From a virus, in IMG/VR virus record IMGVR_UViG_3300030102_008735, positions 17,422 to 81,421 of that record: a stretch of 64,000 bases of DNA; one strand, given 5' to 3'. Below the pieces are notes generated by a model. That model did not search any database. It was not told the DNA's origin and was given only the letters and a program-made list of their open reading frames with translations. Position numbers and translations under genes: made by a program. Shown piece after piece: positions 45,701 to 53,721 of this stretch; within the stretch, counting starts at the first letter, position 1; each line of letters begins with the position of its first letter.

Positions 45701-47646
45701 ATAATGATTATGATAATGATGGTGTAGGAAATCCACTAACAGGAATAGATGGTGTAGATGTAAACACAAATAATAATTTATGTGAACCATTTATATACGG
45801 TTGTTTGGATGAAACAGCATTTAACTATAACCCTGAAGCAAATACAGAAGATGAAAACAATCCATGTGAGCCATTTGTTTATGGCTGTATGGATCCTACA
45901 CAATTTAACTTTAACATCAATGCAAATACGGATGATGGTTCATGTATTGAATATGTATATGGATGTACAGATCCAGAAGCATTTAATTATGATGAGTTAG
46001 CAAATACAAATGTTGGCTGTGTATCATTTGTTTATGGCTGCACAGATCCTGAAGCTTTTAATTACAATCCTCAAGCCAATACAGAAGATGGTAGTTGTGA
46101 AGAAGTAGTAATAGGATGTACAGATGATACAGCCAATAATTATAATGAACTAGCAAACACTAACTCAGGCTGCATATATCCATCATTAGGATGTACAGAT
46201 CCAGAAGCATTCAATTTTGACATCAATGCAAATGTTGATGATGGTAGTTGTGAAGAAGTAATAATTGGCTGCACCGACAATACTGCATTAAATTATGATG
46301 ACTTGGCGAATACTAATAGTGGATGCATTTATCCTATTTTAGGCTGTACAGATCTTGAAGCATTTAATTTTAATGTTAATGCAAATACAGATGACGGAAG
46401 TTGTGTTCCAGTTATAATTGGTTGTACTGATTCTACTGCTAATAATTATGATGAAACAGCAAATACTAATAGTGGATGTATTTATCCAGTACTTGGTTGT
46501 ACTGACCCCAATGCATTTAATTATGATGTTAATGCCAATGTAGATGATGATAGCTGTGAGCCAGTAATTATTGGTTGTACAGACGACACAGCTCTTAACT
46601 ATAACTCTTCTGCAAACACAAATTCAGGATGTACTTATGCAATATATGGATGTACAGATCCAAATGCATTTAACTATGATGTTAATGCAAATGTTAATAA
46701 TGGTTCATGTATAGATGTTGTAATTGGATGTACAGATTCAACCGCATTAAATTACAATTCAAATGCCAATACTAATAACGGTTGTATATATCCTATTTTA
46801 GGTTGTACGGATGAAGAAGCATTTAACTATAACTCAAATGCCAATACAGATGACGGAAGTTGTATTCCTCTTATATATGGATGTACAGATAATACAATGT
46901 GGAATTACAATGAAGAAGCAAATACTGAGAATGGTTCTTGTATAGAATTCGTTTATGGCTGTATGGATTCAACAGCATTTAATTATGATCCAACAGCCAA
47001 TACTGATAATGGAACTTGTATTCCATTTATTTATGGTTGTACAGATCCTAGTGCGTTTAACTATAATGTAGATGCAAACACTGAAGACTTTTCGTGTATT
47101 GAAGTTGTGATAGGTTGTACTGACCCAGATGCAATTAATTATGATCCACTGGCAAATACAGATTCAGGAGCTTGTATAGATGTATTAACAGGATGTACTG
47201 ACGTTGATGCATATAATTATAGTTTCACAGCAAATACAGACGACGGAAGTTGTGTTTATGATGCAGGATGTAGTGGAGGACCTGGTGTTCCATATTGGTT
47301 ACCTAATGAATGTTTTGCATGGGTAATATCAGTAGACGATGAATGTTGTGATGGAGAATGGGATTCATTCTGTGTTGAATTATATAATTACTGTGATTTA
47401 GGATGGCCTATAGATTTACAGGAAATAAATAGGGAATTATTAATATATCCAAACCCAGTTACAAATATGTTAACTATTTCTGGATATTATGATTCTAATG
47501 TTGATATTTATGATATGAAAGGACAACTAGTAATATCAAAGGAAAAAGCAAACAGCATAGATATGTCAAGATTACCAGCCGGCATATATAATTTAAAAGT
47601 TTTATATAACAATAAGATAATTAATCAAAGGATAACAAAACAATGA
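42709..47646 (+). CDS. Giant secreted Cys-repeat protein with T9SS sorting tail
   Basis: The 1645-residue protein starts with a signal peptide (KKFLFSLLLLPLFVISQ). After a 300-residue mixed beta-rich domain come about 33 imperfect repeats of 25 residues with GCTD-x-x-A-x-NY-x-x-x-ANxDDGSC, and a final Cys-rich block (ECCDGEWDSFC). It ends in a type IX sorting domain of about 70 residues (YPNP at 1580-1583, GQLVISKEK, LPAGIYNLKVLYN), the Por-type C-terminal signal of Bacteroidota. It should be exported to the cell surface or medium. The presence in a phage is unusual; a role in the cell-surface change or adhesion is inferred. Confidence 0.85.
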   Translation: MKKFLFSLLLLPLFVISQDTIVDPPSYGSIMEPVTFRLDLNDITDEIPNYEDAQVFIQTSVANWVDIPMEDIGGNGIWRKNINISHPEDENIDVFYRFKITSFGDNGLPYTMWEGGNVDTTCLFDPGTQGLAQGDIRQILFPQELIDNGTYVNPTGEYKLTHCFNECGNEPCAPEVIIYDSWINIDVHTDDWPEETTWELVDSNENVIAEGGPYDLDQTLYSEIVELNSGEYYYFLFDSYGDGLWTGGYVEITNTCDSVLFFHEGSFTGNTIEEIENGAEWEQNELIESLTIAPCAPPTLGCTDEIAINFNEEAYEDDGTCEYLEGCTNENASNYDPEAAVFPSGLIFPGGSCNTTVWGQNYFGVDPDFYFNGNQDIFEVGNKLYIGENTFYVDFVAEVQGNCNAPAVLIYVCYTEAEADGNLGTFSPGLNVNAVVGEYWYMDPCTFIYGCTDPNALNFNPEAGVNDGSCINIPGCTDPTSNMYNPAATIDDGSCDGTDISCSPGKTVVTVEITLDQYQEETGWAIYDGGGTVLDLVAPGTYSDIPDYGIVEKQVCIDNGTSVLFSITDTYGDGLAGSIWGGVDGSWIVYTPCDTLSTGGGNFGPIFQENIFVQECIDEVIPGCTDSDYVEYDVYATEDDGTCLNLNVYGCTDTDAYNYDEEATSTLFTPNCDNTLTLQDWGDNGWAGSFLVVTQGDDWWGPFTLESDQLQLDTVLNLNTSEMVNTYFYSFGNSQQTAEQCRFTITNPVGLVIANGGTNPYTNPILSYNQYGFIYKAEAKCGDSCIPKIYGCLDEEAINYIATANTTDGSCYYNPGCDNEAYTEYYTYIDEYGVEADFNDGSCEEFAVFGCMDDTQFNFDYNATVNATAIGDPTDPCIPYILGCTDGTAFNYDPNANFDFDGLICEPFIYGCTDELAFNYDSSANSDNDSCIPVVYGCTEDDAFNYDIEANVDDESCIPVIEGCTQTNQFNYDPEANTDDGSCYPFVYGCLNPNSYTYNDYDNDGVGNPLTGIDGVDVNTNNNLCEPFIYGCLDETAFNYNPEANTEDENNPCEPFVYGCMDPTQFNFNINANTDDGSCIEYVYGCTDPEAFNYDELANTNVGCVSFVYGCTDPEAFNYNPQANTEDGSCEEVVIGCTDDTANNYNELANTNSGCIYPSLGCTDPEAFNFDINANVDDGSCEEVIIGCTDNTALNYDDLANTNSGCIYPILGCTDLEAFNFNVNANTDDGSCVPVIIGCTDSTANNYDETANTNSGCIYPVLGCTDPNAFNYDVNANVDDDSCEPVIIGCTDDTALNYNSSANTNSGCTYAIYGCTDPNAFNYDVNANVNNGSCIDVVIGCTDSTALNYNSNANTNNGCIYPILGCTDEEAFNYNSNANTDDGSCIPLIYGCTDNTMWNYNEEANTENGSCIEFVYGCMDSTAFNYDPTANTDNGTCIPFIYGCTDPSAFNYNVDANTEDFSCIEVVIGCTDPDAINYDPLANTDSGACIDVLTGCTDVDAYNYSFTANTDDGSCVYDAGCSGGPGVPYWLPNECFAWVISVDDECCDGEWDSFCVELYNYCDLGWPIDLQEINRELLIYPNPVTNMLTISGYYDSNVDIYDMKGQLVISKEKANSIDMSRLPAGIYNLKVLYNNKIINQRITKQ
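43609..47265 (+). repeat. 33 imperfect 25-residue Cys repeats
   Basis: Coding repeats within the giant protein, each about 75 bases, with a GCTD...NYD...AN.DDGSC core. From 46036 to 46800 they alternate strictly between a DGSC..VVI type and an NSGCIYP type, suggesting a two-repeat unit (about 153 bases) duplicated several times. DNA identity is low between units, so the array is old or under drift. Confidence 0.8.
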
Positions 47647-47861
47647 GAATATTACTAATAACAATAATTATGACATTAAGTTCATGCATGGTATCACAAA
47701 AATCATTTGAAGATAAATGTTGTAAAATAGAATCAGAAATTGAAGAATTAAAAAGTAGATGTAATGGTATGGATTTAAAAGAACAAATTTTAAGACAAGC
47801 TATTGAAGATTTACAAGATAAACAAGAACTAAAACCACCTCACGACCCGGCAAATGAATAA
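47643..47861 (+). CDS. Small lipoprotein with coiled-coil tail
   Basis: The 72-residue protein has a lipoprotein signal (LLITIIMTLSSC, Cys15 acylated) followed by a charged coiled-coil-like stretch (IESEIEELKSRCNGMDLKEQILRQAIEDLQDKQ). It overlaps the giant gene (ATGA) and the next lipoprotein. It may be a spanin-like or envelope anchoring protein; no specific match. Confidence 0.6.
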   Translation: MRILLITIIMTLSSCMVSQKSFEDKCCKIESEIEELKSRCNGMDLKEQILRQAIEDLQDKQELKPPHDPANE

Positions 47862-48387
47862 ATCAATTTACATATTACTAATTTTAATATTATCAGGTTG
47901 TTATGTAACTTCATATACACCAGATCCAATATATGAAGATAATTATCATTCATCTGAAGTTTATTGGGCAAATGATTATGAAATAGGTGGTGATCCTTAT
48001 TGGGGATATTGGAGTGGATTCTATTACTATTATGGTGTTCCCCATTATTATCCTTGGTGGTATTACTATCAGTTTATACCTCCATATCACTATCATGTAC
48101 ATTCCCATATACATATTCAATGTAATAATGGAAACTATGTTTATGGACATAGGGGAACAGTAATAAATAATAAAATTGAAAAGAAATTTATTCCAACCAT
48201 TAAATCAAAAAATAATAGTGATAAATCATTTGTATTTCCAAAAAACTGGAAAAGAGATAGTGGTATAAAATATAATATAAATAAATTAAACTATAATAGG
48301 ACTTTTGGAAAACAATACAGAAGTAATTCAATAAATAAACAAAATAATAACCGAAACAAAATAAATACAACGAGGCGAAAAAAATGA
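47854..48387 (+). CDS. Tyr/Trp/His-rich lipoprotein
   Basis: The 177-residue protein has a lipobox (LLILILSGC) and a central aromatic part (YWGYWSGFYYYYGVPHYYPWWYYYQF and HYHVHSHIHI), then an Asn/Lys/Arg-rich end. This resembles Bacteroidota outer-membrane lipoproteins with His/Tyr-rich cores that may bind metal. It could be secreted with the giant protein. Function unknown. Confidence 0.6.
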   Translation: MNKSIYILLILILSGCYVTSYTPDPIYEDNYHSSEVYWANDYEIGGDPYWGYWSGFYYYYGVPHYYPWWYYYQFIPPYHYHVHSHIHIQCNNGNYVYGHRGTVINNKIEKKFIPTIKSKNNSDKSFVFPKNWKRDSGIKYNINKLNYNRTFGKQYRSNSINKQNNNRNKINTTRRKK

Positions 48388-49442
48388 AAAAGATTCTAGT
48401 TTTATTATTACTTCCTCTACTATGTTTATCTCAAAAAGATGATAAAAAATTTAATCTAGGTAAAGAAGTAAAAAAAGTTTTTAAGTTTTCAACATTCTAT
48501 GCAGGGGCTAATGGGGGATCATCATTAACGGATGATAATATATATTCTATAACAACTGGCACATTAGATCAAGGAATAATTGAAACTCCGTTTGATTATT
48601 CAATTATATTTGGGGTAAGAAAAATTGCAAGATTTGGATACTTACCTAAAGAATCATTTAAAAAAGGAAATGAAAATTCTTTTTCAGATGCAGCTACTAT
48701 GGGTAAGGTAACAGGATTTGAGTTTTTATTTGAGGCTGAATATAAAAGACAGCAAGGTTTAACATTTTTTGATCAACATCATTTTTTAAGATATGTTGCT
48801 GATAGGTGGATGACCAAAGCTGAATTTGTAAAGGATGGATTTGCTGATATTGAATACTTTGAAGCATCATTAAGATATAGATTAAAAGTAAATAGAAAAC
48901 TATCATTTACAGTAGGAACGGCACAAAGACTATCTGAACCTTATGGATTTAATCCACTAGACGATTGGATATTACAAAATGGTAATTTGCATTATACATA
49001 TTTAGCACTACAAGAAGGATATGAAATAGATCCATTCAATGAAGTATACACAGACCCAAGTGGAAAAGTAGTCGCAAATTCAAATGAAGTATGGGAAGAA
49101 GTTGTTATACCTCAAATGCTAGATGATTACGTAATAAGCGAAAAGAATAAACTACCAAATGTTTGGAATTACTCAGTGATTGCAGGATTTGATTACTATA
49201 GTTACAAAAAAGATTATTGGTTACATGCATGGGGTAATGTTTTACCATTGCATTGGTTAGATGATAATGAATATTCATATAATACGTTTAATGGTGGAAA
49301 TTGGATAGATTATAGTGGAGGTTTAATCTTTGGATATTGGTTTAATAAAAATATGGGAATATTTATAGAAGGTAAATATAACAAATATTGGAATAGAGAA
49401 TGGCACAATTTTAGCTTTGGTGTCAATTACAAGATATTTTAG
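48384..49442 (+). CDS. Outer-membrane beta-barrel-like protein
   Basis: The 352-residue protein has a signal peptide (KKILVLLLLPLLCLSQ) and a chain of alternating aromatic-ended strands ending FGVNYKIF, with the final Phe typical of outer-membrane barrel proteins. Strands such as FTVGTAQRLSEPYGF and YWLHAWGNVLPLHW suggest a barrel of medium size. It may serve as a surface receptor block or porin. Confidence 0.6.
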   Translation: MKKILVLLLLPLLCLSQKDDKKFNLGKEVKKVFKFSTFYAGANGGSSLTDDNIYSITTGTLDQGIIETPFDYSIIFGVRKIARFGYLPKESFKKGNENSFSDAATMGKVTGFEFLFEAEYKRQQGLTFFDQHHFLRYVADRWMTKAEFVKDGFADIEYFEASLRYRLKVNRKLSFTVGTAQRLSEPYGFNPLDDWILQNGNLHYTYLALQEGYEIDPFNEVYTDPSGKVVANSNEVWEEVVIPQMLDDYVISEKNKLPNVWNYSVIAGFDYYSYKKDYWLHAWGNVLPLHWLDDNEYSYNTFNGGNWIDYSGGLIFGYWFNKNMGIFIEGKYNKYWNREWHNFSFGVNYKIF

Positions 49443-49452
49443 GAGATAAATA

Positions 49453-49737
49453 ATGGCAAAAGAATTAAATGAAGATACCTCGTTTAAGGTTAGTATAAAA
49501 ACATTAGGAGCTATCGCCGTGTTTATTTTTACCATAGTTGGTCTATGGTTTACACTACAGGCAGATATTGCAGAAGCAAAGGAATTACCTGTACCTCCTC
49601 CTGCTGATGTAACAAGGATGGAATTTGATATGAAGGATAAAAACATACGATTGACTATTCAGAATACACAAAAAGATGTTGAAGAAATAAAAGAAGATCT
49701 TAGGCGTATTGAGGATAAAATCGATAGATTAAAATAA
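49453..49737 (+). CDS. Single-span membrane protein with coiled coil
   Basis: The 94-residue protein has one hydrophobic segment (GAIAVFIFTIVGLWFTLQA, about residues 19-37), a short proline-rich spacer (LPVPPPADV) and a C-terminal coiled coil (DVEEIKEDLRRIEDKIDRLK). The layout fits a small inner-membrane anchor such as an i-spanin, or a phage protein of unknown role. Confidence 0.55.
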   Translation: MAKELNEDTSFKVSIKTLGAIAVFIFTIVGLWFTLQADIAEAKELPVPPPADVTRMEFDMKDKNIRLTIQNTQKDVEEIKEDLRRIEDKIDRLK

Positions 49738-49748
49738 GGAATTAGAGT

Positions 49749-50087
49749 ATGAAAAAATTATTAACATTATTATTATTAGTTCCATTTTTATGTTTGTCTC
49801 AAACACCTTGTGACGAAGATATTTGTGTAGTACAATTTAATGCTGCATGGAATTCAGGAAATGATGTAGAGTGGCACGGTAAATTAAAAGACTGTGAAAT
49901 TAAATACATAGACATTGCAGCAAATCCAACAGCCGGTACTAAATATAAAATAACAGTTGTACCAACAATTATAGTTTTTAATGGTGAAGAAGTTAAAAGA
50001 TTTGAGGCAGATATTTCATTTGCAATCAAAGAATCAAAGGGCGATATACAAGAAGTTGTAGACGAACTTGTAATGGATCAATTCTGA
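49749..50087 (+). CDS. Periplasmic thioredoxin-fold protein without CxxC
   Basis: The 112-residue protein has a signal peptide (KKLLTLLLLVPFLCLSQ) then a thioredoxin-like fold: VVQFNAAWNSGNDVEW, in which the usual WCxxC is replaced by WNSGN, and VVPTIIVFNGEEVKRFEAD containing the cis-Pro. Cys residues outside the motif (TPCDEDIC) remain. It is unlikely to be an oxidoreductase of the normal type; it may bind a partner. Confidence 0.65.
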   Translation: MKKLLTLLLLVPFLCLSQTPCDEDICVVQFNAAWNSGNDVEWHGKLKDCEIKYIDIAANPTAGTKYKITVVPTIIVFNGEEVKRFEADISFAIKESKGDIQEVVDELVMDQF

Positions 50088-50275
50088 TGTCACATAAAGT
50101 TTTCATTCGCCACACATACATTTACAAGTGCTCAGACGAAGAGTGTGGAGGTGAATGGAAAATAAATGAAGCAGTTGATCTTGAAAGATTAAACTGTCCC
50201 CACTGTGGTAAAAATGATACAGTTCACTATGTAATGGTGGATCAAAGAGAGAAGTATCAAAGAAAATGGGAATAA
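50087..50275 (+). CDS. Small zinc-ribbon protein
   Basis: A 62-residue protein with CSDEEC near residue 15 and CPHC near 37, spaced as a zinc ribbon, and a basic end (VDQREKYQRKWE). It is coupled to the preceding gene by an ATG/TGA overlap, although the previous gene is exported and this one is cytosolic. Confidence 0.6.
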   Translation: MSHKVFIRHTYIYKCSDEECGGEWKINEAVDLERLNCPHCGKNDTVHYVMVDQREKYQRKWE

Positions 50276-50323
50276 CTACCACTTAAATTATCCGTTTGTA
50301 TATGTCTTTATTATCCTTAATTT

Positions 50324-50330
50324 GATATTT
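50324..50330 (+). promoter_or_regulatory. Weak TATATTTA-like promoter box
   Basis: GATATTT lies 8 bases before the ATG at 50339 in a 63-base gap otherwise without features. Its upstream sequence lacks the T-run of the stronger promoters, so this is only suggestive. Confidence 0.3.
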
Positions 50331-50338
50331 ATTATTGT

Positions 50339-50983
50339 ATGAAATCATTAATGAACATATTAAATATGGATAAAATTGTGTACACTCAGAATGTATTACC
50401 TAAACATGAAAAGAAATTAAAAAGTCATGGTGGTATGTTTGAGGATTTTGACATATTTCAATTTAAAGCACTACCTCCACCAAATAATAGTTCATTAAAA
50501 ACAAAACAAGAAATAAGATACATACAAAACATTCCAAAAAATGAAAAGGTAATTTTGGCAACTGATGACATAACAAAATACTTTGGTGACTACATCAATG
50601 ATATAGGTTATACATTTCCAGAGGATAAGATTGAAAACATCCTTCAGGATTCATCTAAAGTGATATTGAAACTCAAATATCATCATAATAGGCCTAGGCC
50701 AAAACAAATGGCAGATATACTTGGAATGGATTTAGATACAACATATACGGACACAATGGAAACTCCATCATACCCTAGTGGCCACTCTACGCAAGGAATA
50801 TTAGTTGCACTTATTCTTAGTGACCAATATCCTGAATTAAGAACAACATTAATGGATATGGGAAAAAAAGTATCATTTGCAAGACTTTCGGCAAAGGCAC
50901 ACTATCCAAGTGATTCAAATTTTGGAGAAGAATTAGGAATTGCATTGTATAAACATTATGTAAAAGATAGGAGCAAAAAGTGA
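50339..50983 (+). CDS. PAP2-superfamily phosphatase
   Basis: The 214-residue protein has the three PAP2 motifs: K-x-x-x-x-x-R118-P119 (KYHHNRPRP), PSGH at 146-149 and R182-x5-H188-x3-D192 (ARLSAKAHYPSD). These form the vanadium-haloperoxidase-like active site. Signal and clear transmembrane segments are absent, so it is a soluble phosphatase; a nucleotide or lipid substrate is possible. The first 110 residues are unique. Confidence 0.85.
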   Translation: MKSLMNILNMDKIVYTQNVLPKHEKKLKSHGGMFEDFDIFQFKALPPPNNSSLKTKQEIRYIQNIPKNEKVILATDDITKYFGDYINDIGYTFPEDKIENILQDSSKVILKLKYHHNRPRPKQMADILGMDLDTTYTDTMETPSYPSGHSTQGILVALILSDQYPELRTTLMDMGKKVSFARLSAKAHYPSDSNFGEELGIALYKHYVKDRSKK

Positions 50984-51870
50984 AACTAAAAGTATTCAAA
51001 AAATTATTAAGAAACGAAATAATTAATGTATTGAAAGAAAATGCTGTTCCTGATCATGATGGTAAATCTGCCCCATTTGGTTCTGGGTATAAAAAAATGA
51101 ATGAACTTGATGACAATGAAGGGCAAATGGCTAAAGCACAACTTGAACGTTCAATGGAATATTCAAAAATGATATACGATTTTATGATTGATTTTGGTGG
51201 TGACTCTGATAAGTTACAGTTTCCTGCATGGGTTCAGTCAAAGTTAACAAAGTCAATGGACTATTTACAAAGTGTATACAATTATTTAGATGGCAAGGAT
51301 GGATTGGCAGATGATCCATCAGCATTAAGAAAGAAACAGGAATCTCATGTATATGGTCATGATGATGAAGATAGTGAATTAAATGAAGCTAGTTTTGCTG
51401 GTGATGTATCATCAATTAGAAAGGGTCTCAGATTATTCAAAATAGATTCTCCTAAAACATATAAAATATTAGATAGAAAATTCAAACTAACTAAGATATT
51501 AAATGTCCTTAATAAGTTGCAAGATTATATGGATGATGTCGAAGATGGAAAGATAAAACTTGGTGAAAGCAAATTAAATGAAGATGTATTCAAATCATTT
51601 TTAAGAGATGACCCAGCATTCAAATTATATACTGCAAAAAATACTGATAACCGAAAAAGTGTAATGGCTAGAAAAACTGACAGGACTTTTGATGATGGAG
51701 TGCCAGTACTAAAATTTATTGCAAGAGCACCAAAAAAACCTGCACCTTTGCCAAAAGGTTCATTTAAGATTATAGAAGACAATAAACATGGTTGGTGGTA
51801 TTACCAAGTTGGTAGTACATGGTATGGTATAAGACAAAAAGATTATGGAACACCACCATTTGAATATTAA
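50980..51870 (+). CDS. Tagged protein with internal LNE sites
   Basis: The 296-residue protein starts at a GTG overlapping the preceding stop, with an amphipathic tag (VFKKLLRNEIINVLKENA) like that on the 39628 protein. LNE occurs at 134-136 (SELNEASF) and 199-201 (SKLNEDVF). The C-terminal part (GSFKIIEDNKHGWWYYQVGSTWYG) looks like a small SH3-type domain. The layout suggests a precursor cleaved by a prohead protease. Confidence 0.6.
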   Translation: MKLKVFKKLLRNEIINVLKENAVPDHDGKSAPFGSGYKKMNELDDNEGQMAKAQLERSMEYSKMIYDFMIDFGGDSDKLQFPAWVQSKLTKSMDYLQSVYNYLDGKDGLADDPSALRKKQESHVYGHDDEDSELNEASFAGDVSSIRKGLRLFKIDSPKTYKILDRKFKLTKILNVLNKLQDYMDDVEDGKIKLGESKLNEDVFKSFLRDDPAFKLYTAKNTDNRKSVMARKTDRTFDDGVPVLKFIARAPKKPAPLPKGSFKIIEDNKHGWWYYQVGSTWYGIRQKDYGTPPFEY

Positions 51871-51890
51871 TTAATGGAGAAAAATAAATA

Positions 51891-52520
51891 ATGCCATATA
51901 CAATTAGAAAACAGAAATGTAAGCAAGCTGATGGTGACTCTGGAAGTTATGTTCTTTCATATACTTCTAAAAAAGGTAAAAAATATAATAACTGTCACAC
52001 TTCTAAAAAAGGAGCTCAAGACCAGATTGCTGCAATAGAAGGACCTAGAGAAATGGCTGAAAATTTTAAAGAACTATTAAAGAAAGAAGTTAAAAAAGCA
52101 ATTGCTGAAATCGCTTCAGATGAAAGTAAAGTAAAACATAATAGACATTTAGATGAAGAACTACTAGTTCGTAATGAAGACCGTGAATGTTTTATTGAAT
52201 ACATAAAGGAAACATGTAGACCTGAAAATATCCAAGAAGCCGAATATCAAGGAAGACAGGTTAAATTAAATAAAGTAACTAGGACTACCGGTGATAAGAA
52301 ATTTCAGGTATATGTTAAAGATCCAAAAACAAAGAATATTAAAAAGATATCATTTGGTGATGGAACAGGTCTTAGTATTAAAACAAAAGATCCAGATAGA
52401 AGAAGAAACTTTAGAGCAAGACACAATTGTGACACTCCTGGACCTAAAACAAAAGCAAGATACTGGTCATGTAGAATGTGGTCAGGACCAGATGCTGTTA
52501 AGAATATGTTAAAGAAATGA
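51891..52520 (+). CDS. Virion-type protein with Cys-rich ends
   Basis: The 209-residue protein starts with a beta-hairpin segment (YTIRKQKCKQADGDSGSYVLSY) followed by NCHTSKKGAQDQIAAIEG. Residues about 54-70 (MAENFKELLKKEVKKAIAEI) resemble the tag of its neighbours but lie inside the chain. The end (FRARHNCDTPGPKTKARYW) is a motif I associate with T4-like phage structural or hypothetical proteins. Function unknown. Confidence 0.55.
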   Translation: MPYTIRKQKCKQADGDSGSYVLSYTSKKGKKYNNCHTSKKGAQDQIAAIEGPREMAENFKELLKKEVKKAIAEIASDESKVKHNRHLDEELLVRNEDRECFIEYIKETCRPENIQEAEYQGRQVKLNKVTRTTGDKKFQVYVKDPKTKNIKKISFGDGTGLSIKTKDPDRRRNFRARHNCDTPGPKTKARYWSCRMWSGPDAVKNMLKK

Positions 52521-52810
52521 TAAAACTAAAAAACATAATAGAAATGAATAGGATTGGTAATTTTACCTGGTCCGGACATATTGAAAGGGGAAGATCATTA
52601 GATAATACTGTTGGTGGTCAACCTGCTGGAAAATCGGTTCCTAGACGTGTTGCTGAAGATGACTATGCAGGAACACCAGCTGGTATATCCCTTAAGAATG
52701 AATTTGTTGGTGCAATATCTTTAGGCTTACTTATTAAATTTTTAGTAAGATACTTAAAAAGAAATCCTCAACATATGAATAAAATAAAATCATTTGTAAA
52801 AAAACTATAA
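52517..52810 (+). CDS. Tagged small protein
   Basis: This 97-residue protein begins MIKLKNIIEMN, another shared-tag start. A Gly/Arg-rich middle (WSGHIERGRSLDN and QPAGKSVPRRVAEDDYAG) precedes a hydrophobic helix (FVGAISLGLLIKFLVRYLKR), which might anchor in a membrane or bind the capsid interior. It overlaps the previous stop by 4 bases. Confidence 0.55.
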   Translation: MIKLKNIIEMNRIGNFTWSGHIERGRSLDNTVGGQPAGKSVPRRVAEDDYAGTPAGISLKNEFVGAISLGLLIKFLVRYLKRNPQHMNKIKSFVKKL

Positions 52811-52821
52811 GTGGAATAATT

Positions 52822-53721
52822 ATGATAAATTTAAAAAACATAGCAGAAGAAAGTAATTTAATTCCTAAAGACACAGGACCTATATTTGGATATCTCAATG
52901 AAATATCTACAAAGCAAGGATTAGAAGATGTAATGAAAGGAAGAACTACTTCTATTGAAGGTATTAAAGTATCAAAGGACTTAGCCCAAGGTTTAATGAG
53001 TTTTATTAATATGTCACCTTATGGTAGAAAATATGGTAAACAAATAATGAAAGGTCGTTTTGCTTCATTAATTCGTCCAGCAAATGCATTTGGAGTTGAA
53101 CGATATCTATCACCAAAAGCCAAAAAGGAATTTAAAACAATATTTAAAAATATGAAATCTTCTAATGAAATAAAGGAAGAAAAGAAAGATATCTTACTTG
53201 GAAAAAAGAAAGGGCCAGCTGGAGCAGATCCAAAAAAGACTCCAGGATATTACAAAGGACTTTCTAAAAAAGATAAAGAGGAAAGGTCTAGGGTGATAAA
53301 AAGAAGAACAGCAATGGACGATGATGATCCAGATGCATATAAAGCATTTAGAAGCGATAAAGGTGTAAAGACAAAACCATCGGTTCATACAAATAAATTT
53401 AAAAAAATGTTTGGTGAACAAAAGTGGAATACTTTAAGAGAAGTATTTAGAATGTCAAAAGGTCTAAATGAAATGAGTGCAGCTGTAAAAAAAGCACTAA
53501 AAACAAAAGCTGAAAAATCAGGAATGCCATTTGGAGTACTTAAGCAAGTATTTAATAGAGGAATGGCTGCATGGAAAACAGGACATAGGCCTGGGGCAAG
53601 TCAACAACAATGGGGATATGCAAGAGTAAATAGTTTTGCAACAAAAAGTCCAGGAACTTGGGGTAAAGCAGATAAAGATTTAGCTAAAAAAGTTAGAGAT
53701 AGGAAGAAGAAAAAGAAATGA
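52822..53721 (+). CDS. Tagged protein with DUF5872- and DUF5824-like domains
   Basis: The 299-residue protein begins MINLKNIAEE (tag) and has YLNEIS at 24-29. A middle segment (YKGLSKKDKEERSRVIKRRTA) resembles DUF5872, and the end (AWKTGHRPGASQQQWGYARV) resembles DUF5824, both recalled from phage and viral proteins. LNE at 215-217 (GLNEMSAAV) precedes the last domain. This arrangement is like a polyprotein with domains separated by cleavage sites. Confidence 0.65.
   Translation: MINLKNIAEESNLIPKDTGPIFGYLNEISTKQGLEDVMKGRTTSIEGIKVSKDLAQGLMSFINMSPYGRKYGKQIMKGRFASLIRPANAFGVERYLSPKAKKEFKTIFKNMKSSNEIKEEKKDILLGKKKGPAGADPKKTPGYYKGLSKKDKEERSRVIKRRTAMDDDDPDAYKAFRSDKGVKTKPSVHTNKFKKMFGEQKWNTLREVFRMSKGLNEMSAAVKKALKTKAEKSGMPFGVLKQVFNRGMAAWKTGHRPGASQQQWGYARVNSFATKSPGTWGKADKDLAKKVRDRKKKKK

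Noticed and set aside
43609-47265. The repeat array considered as a CRISPR or DNA-level satellite
   Set aside because: The repeats are in one reading frame, degenerate at DNA level and have no constant direct repeat with variable spacers; they are protein repeats.
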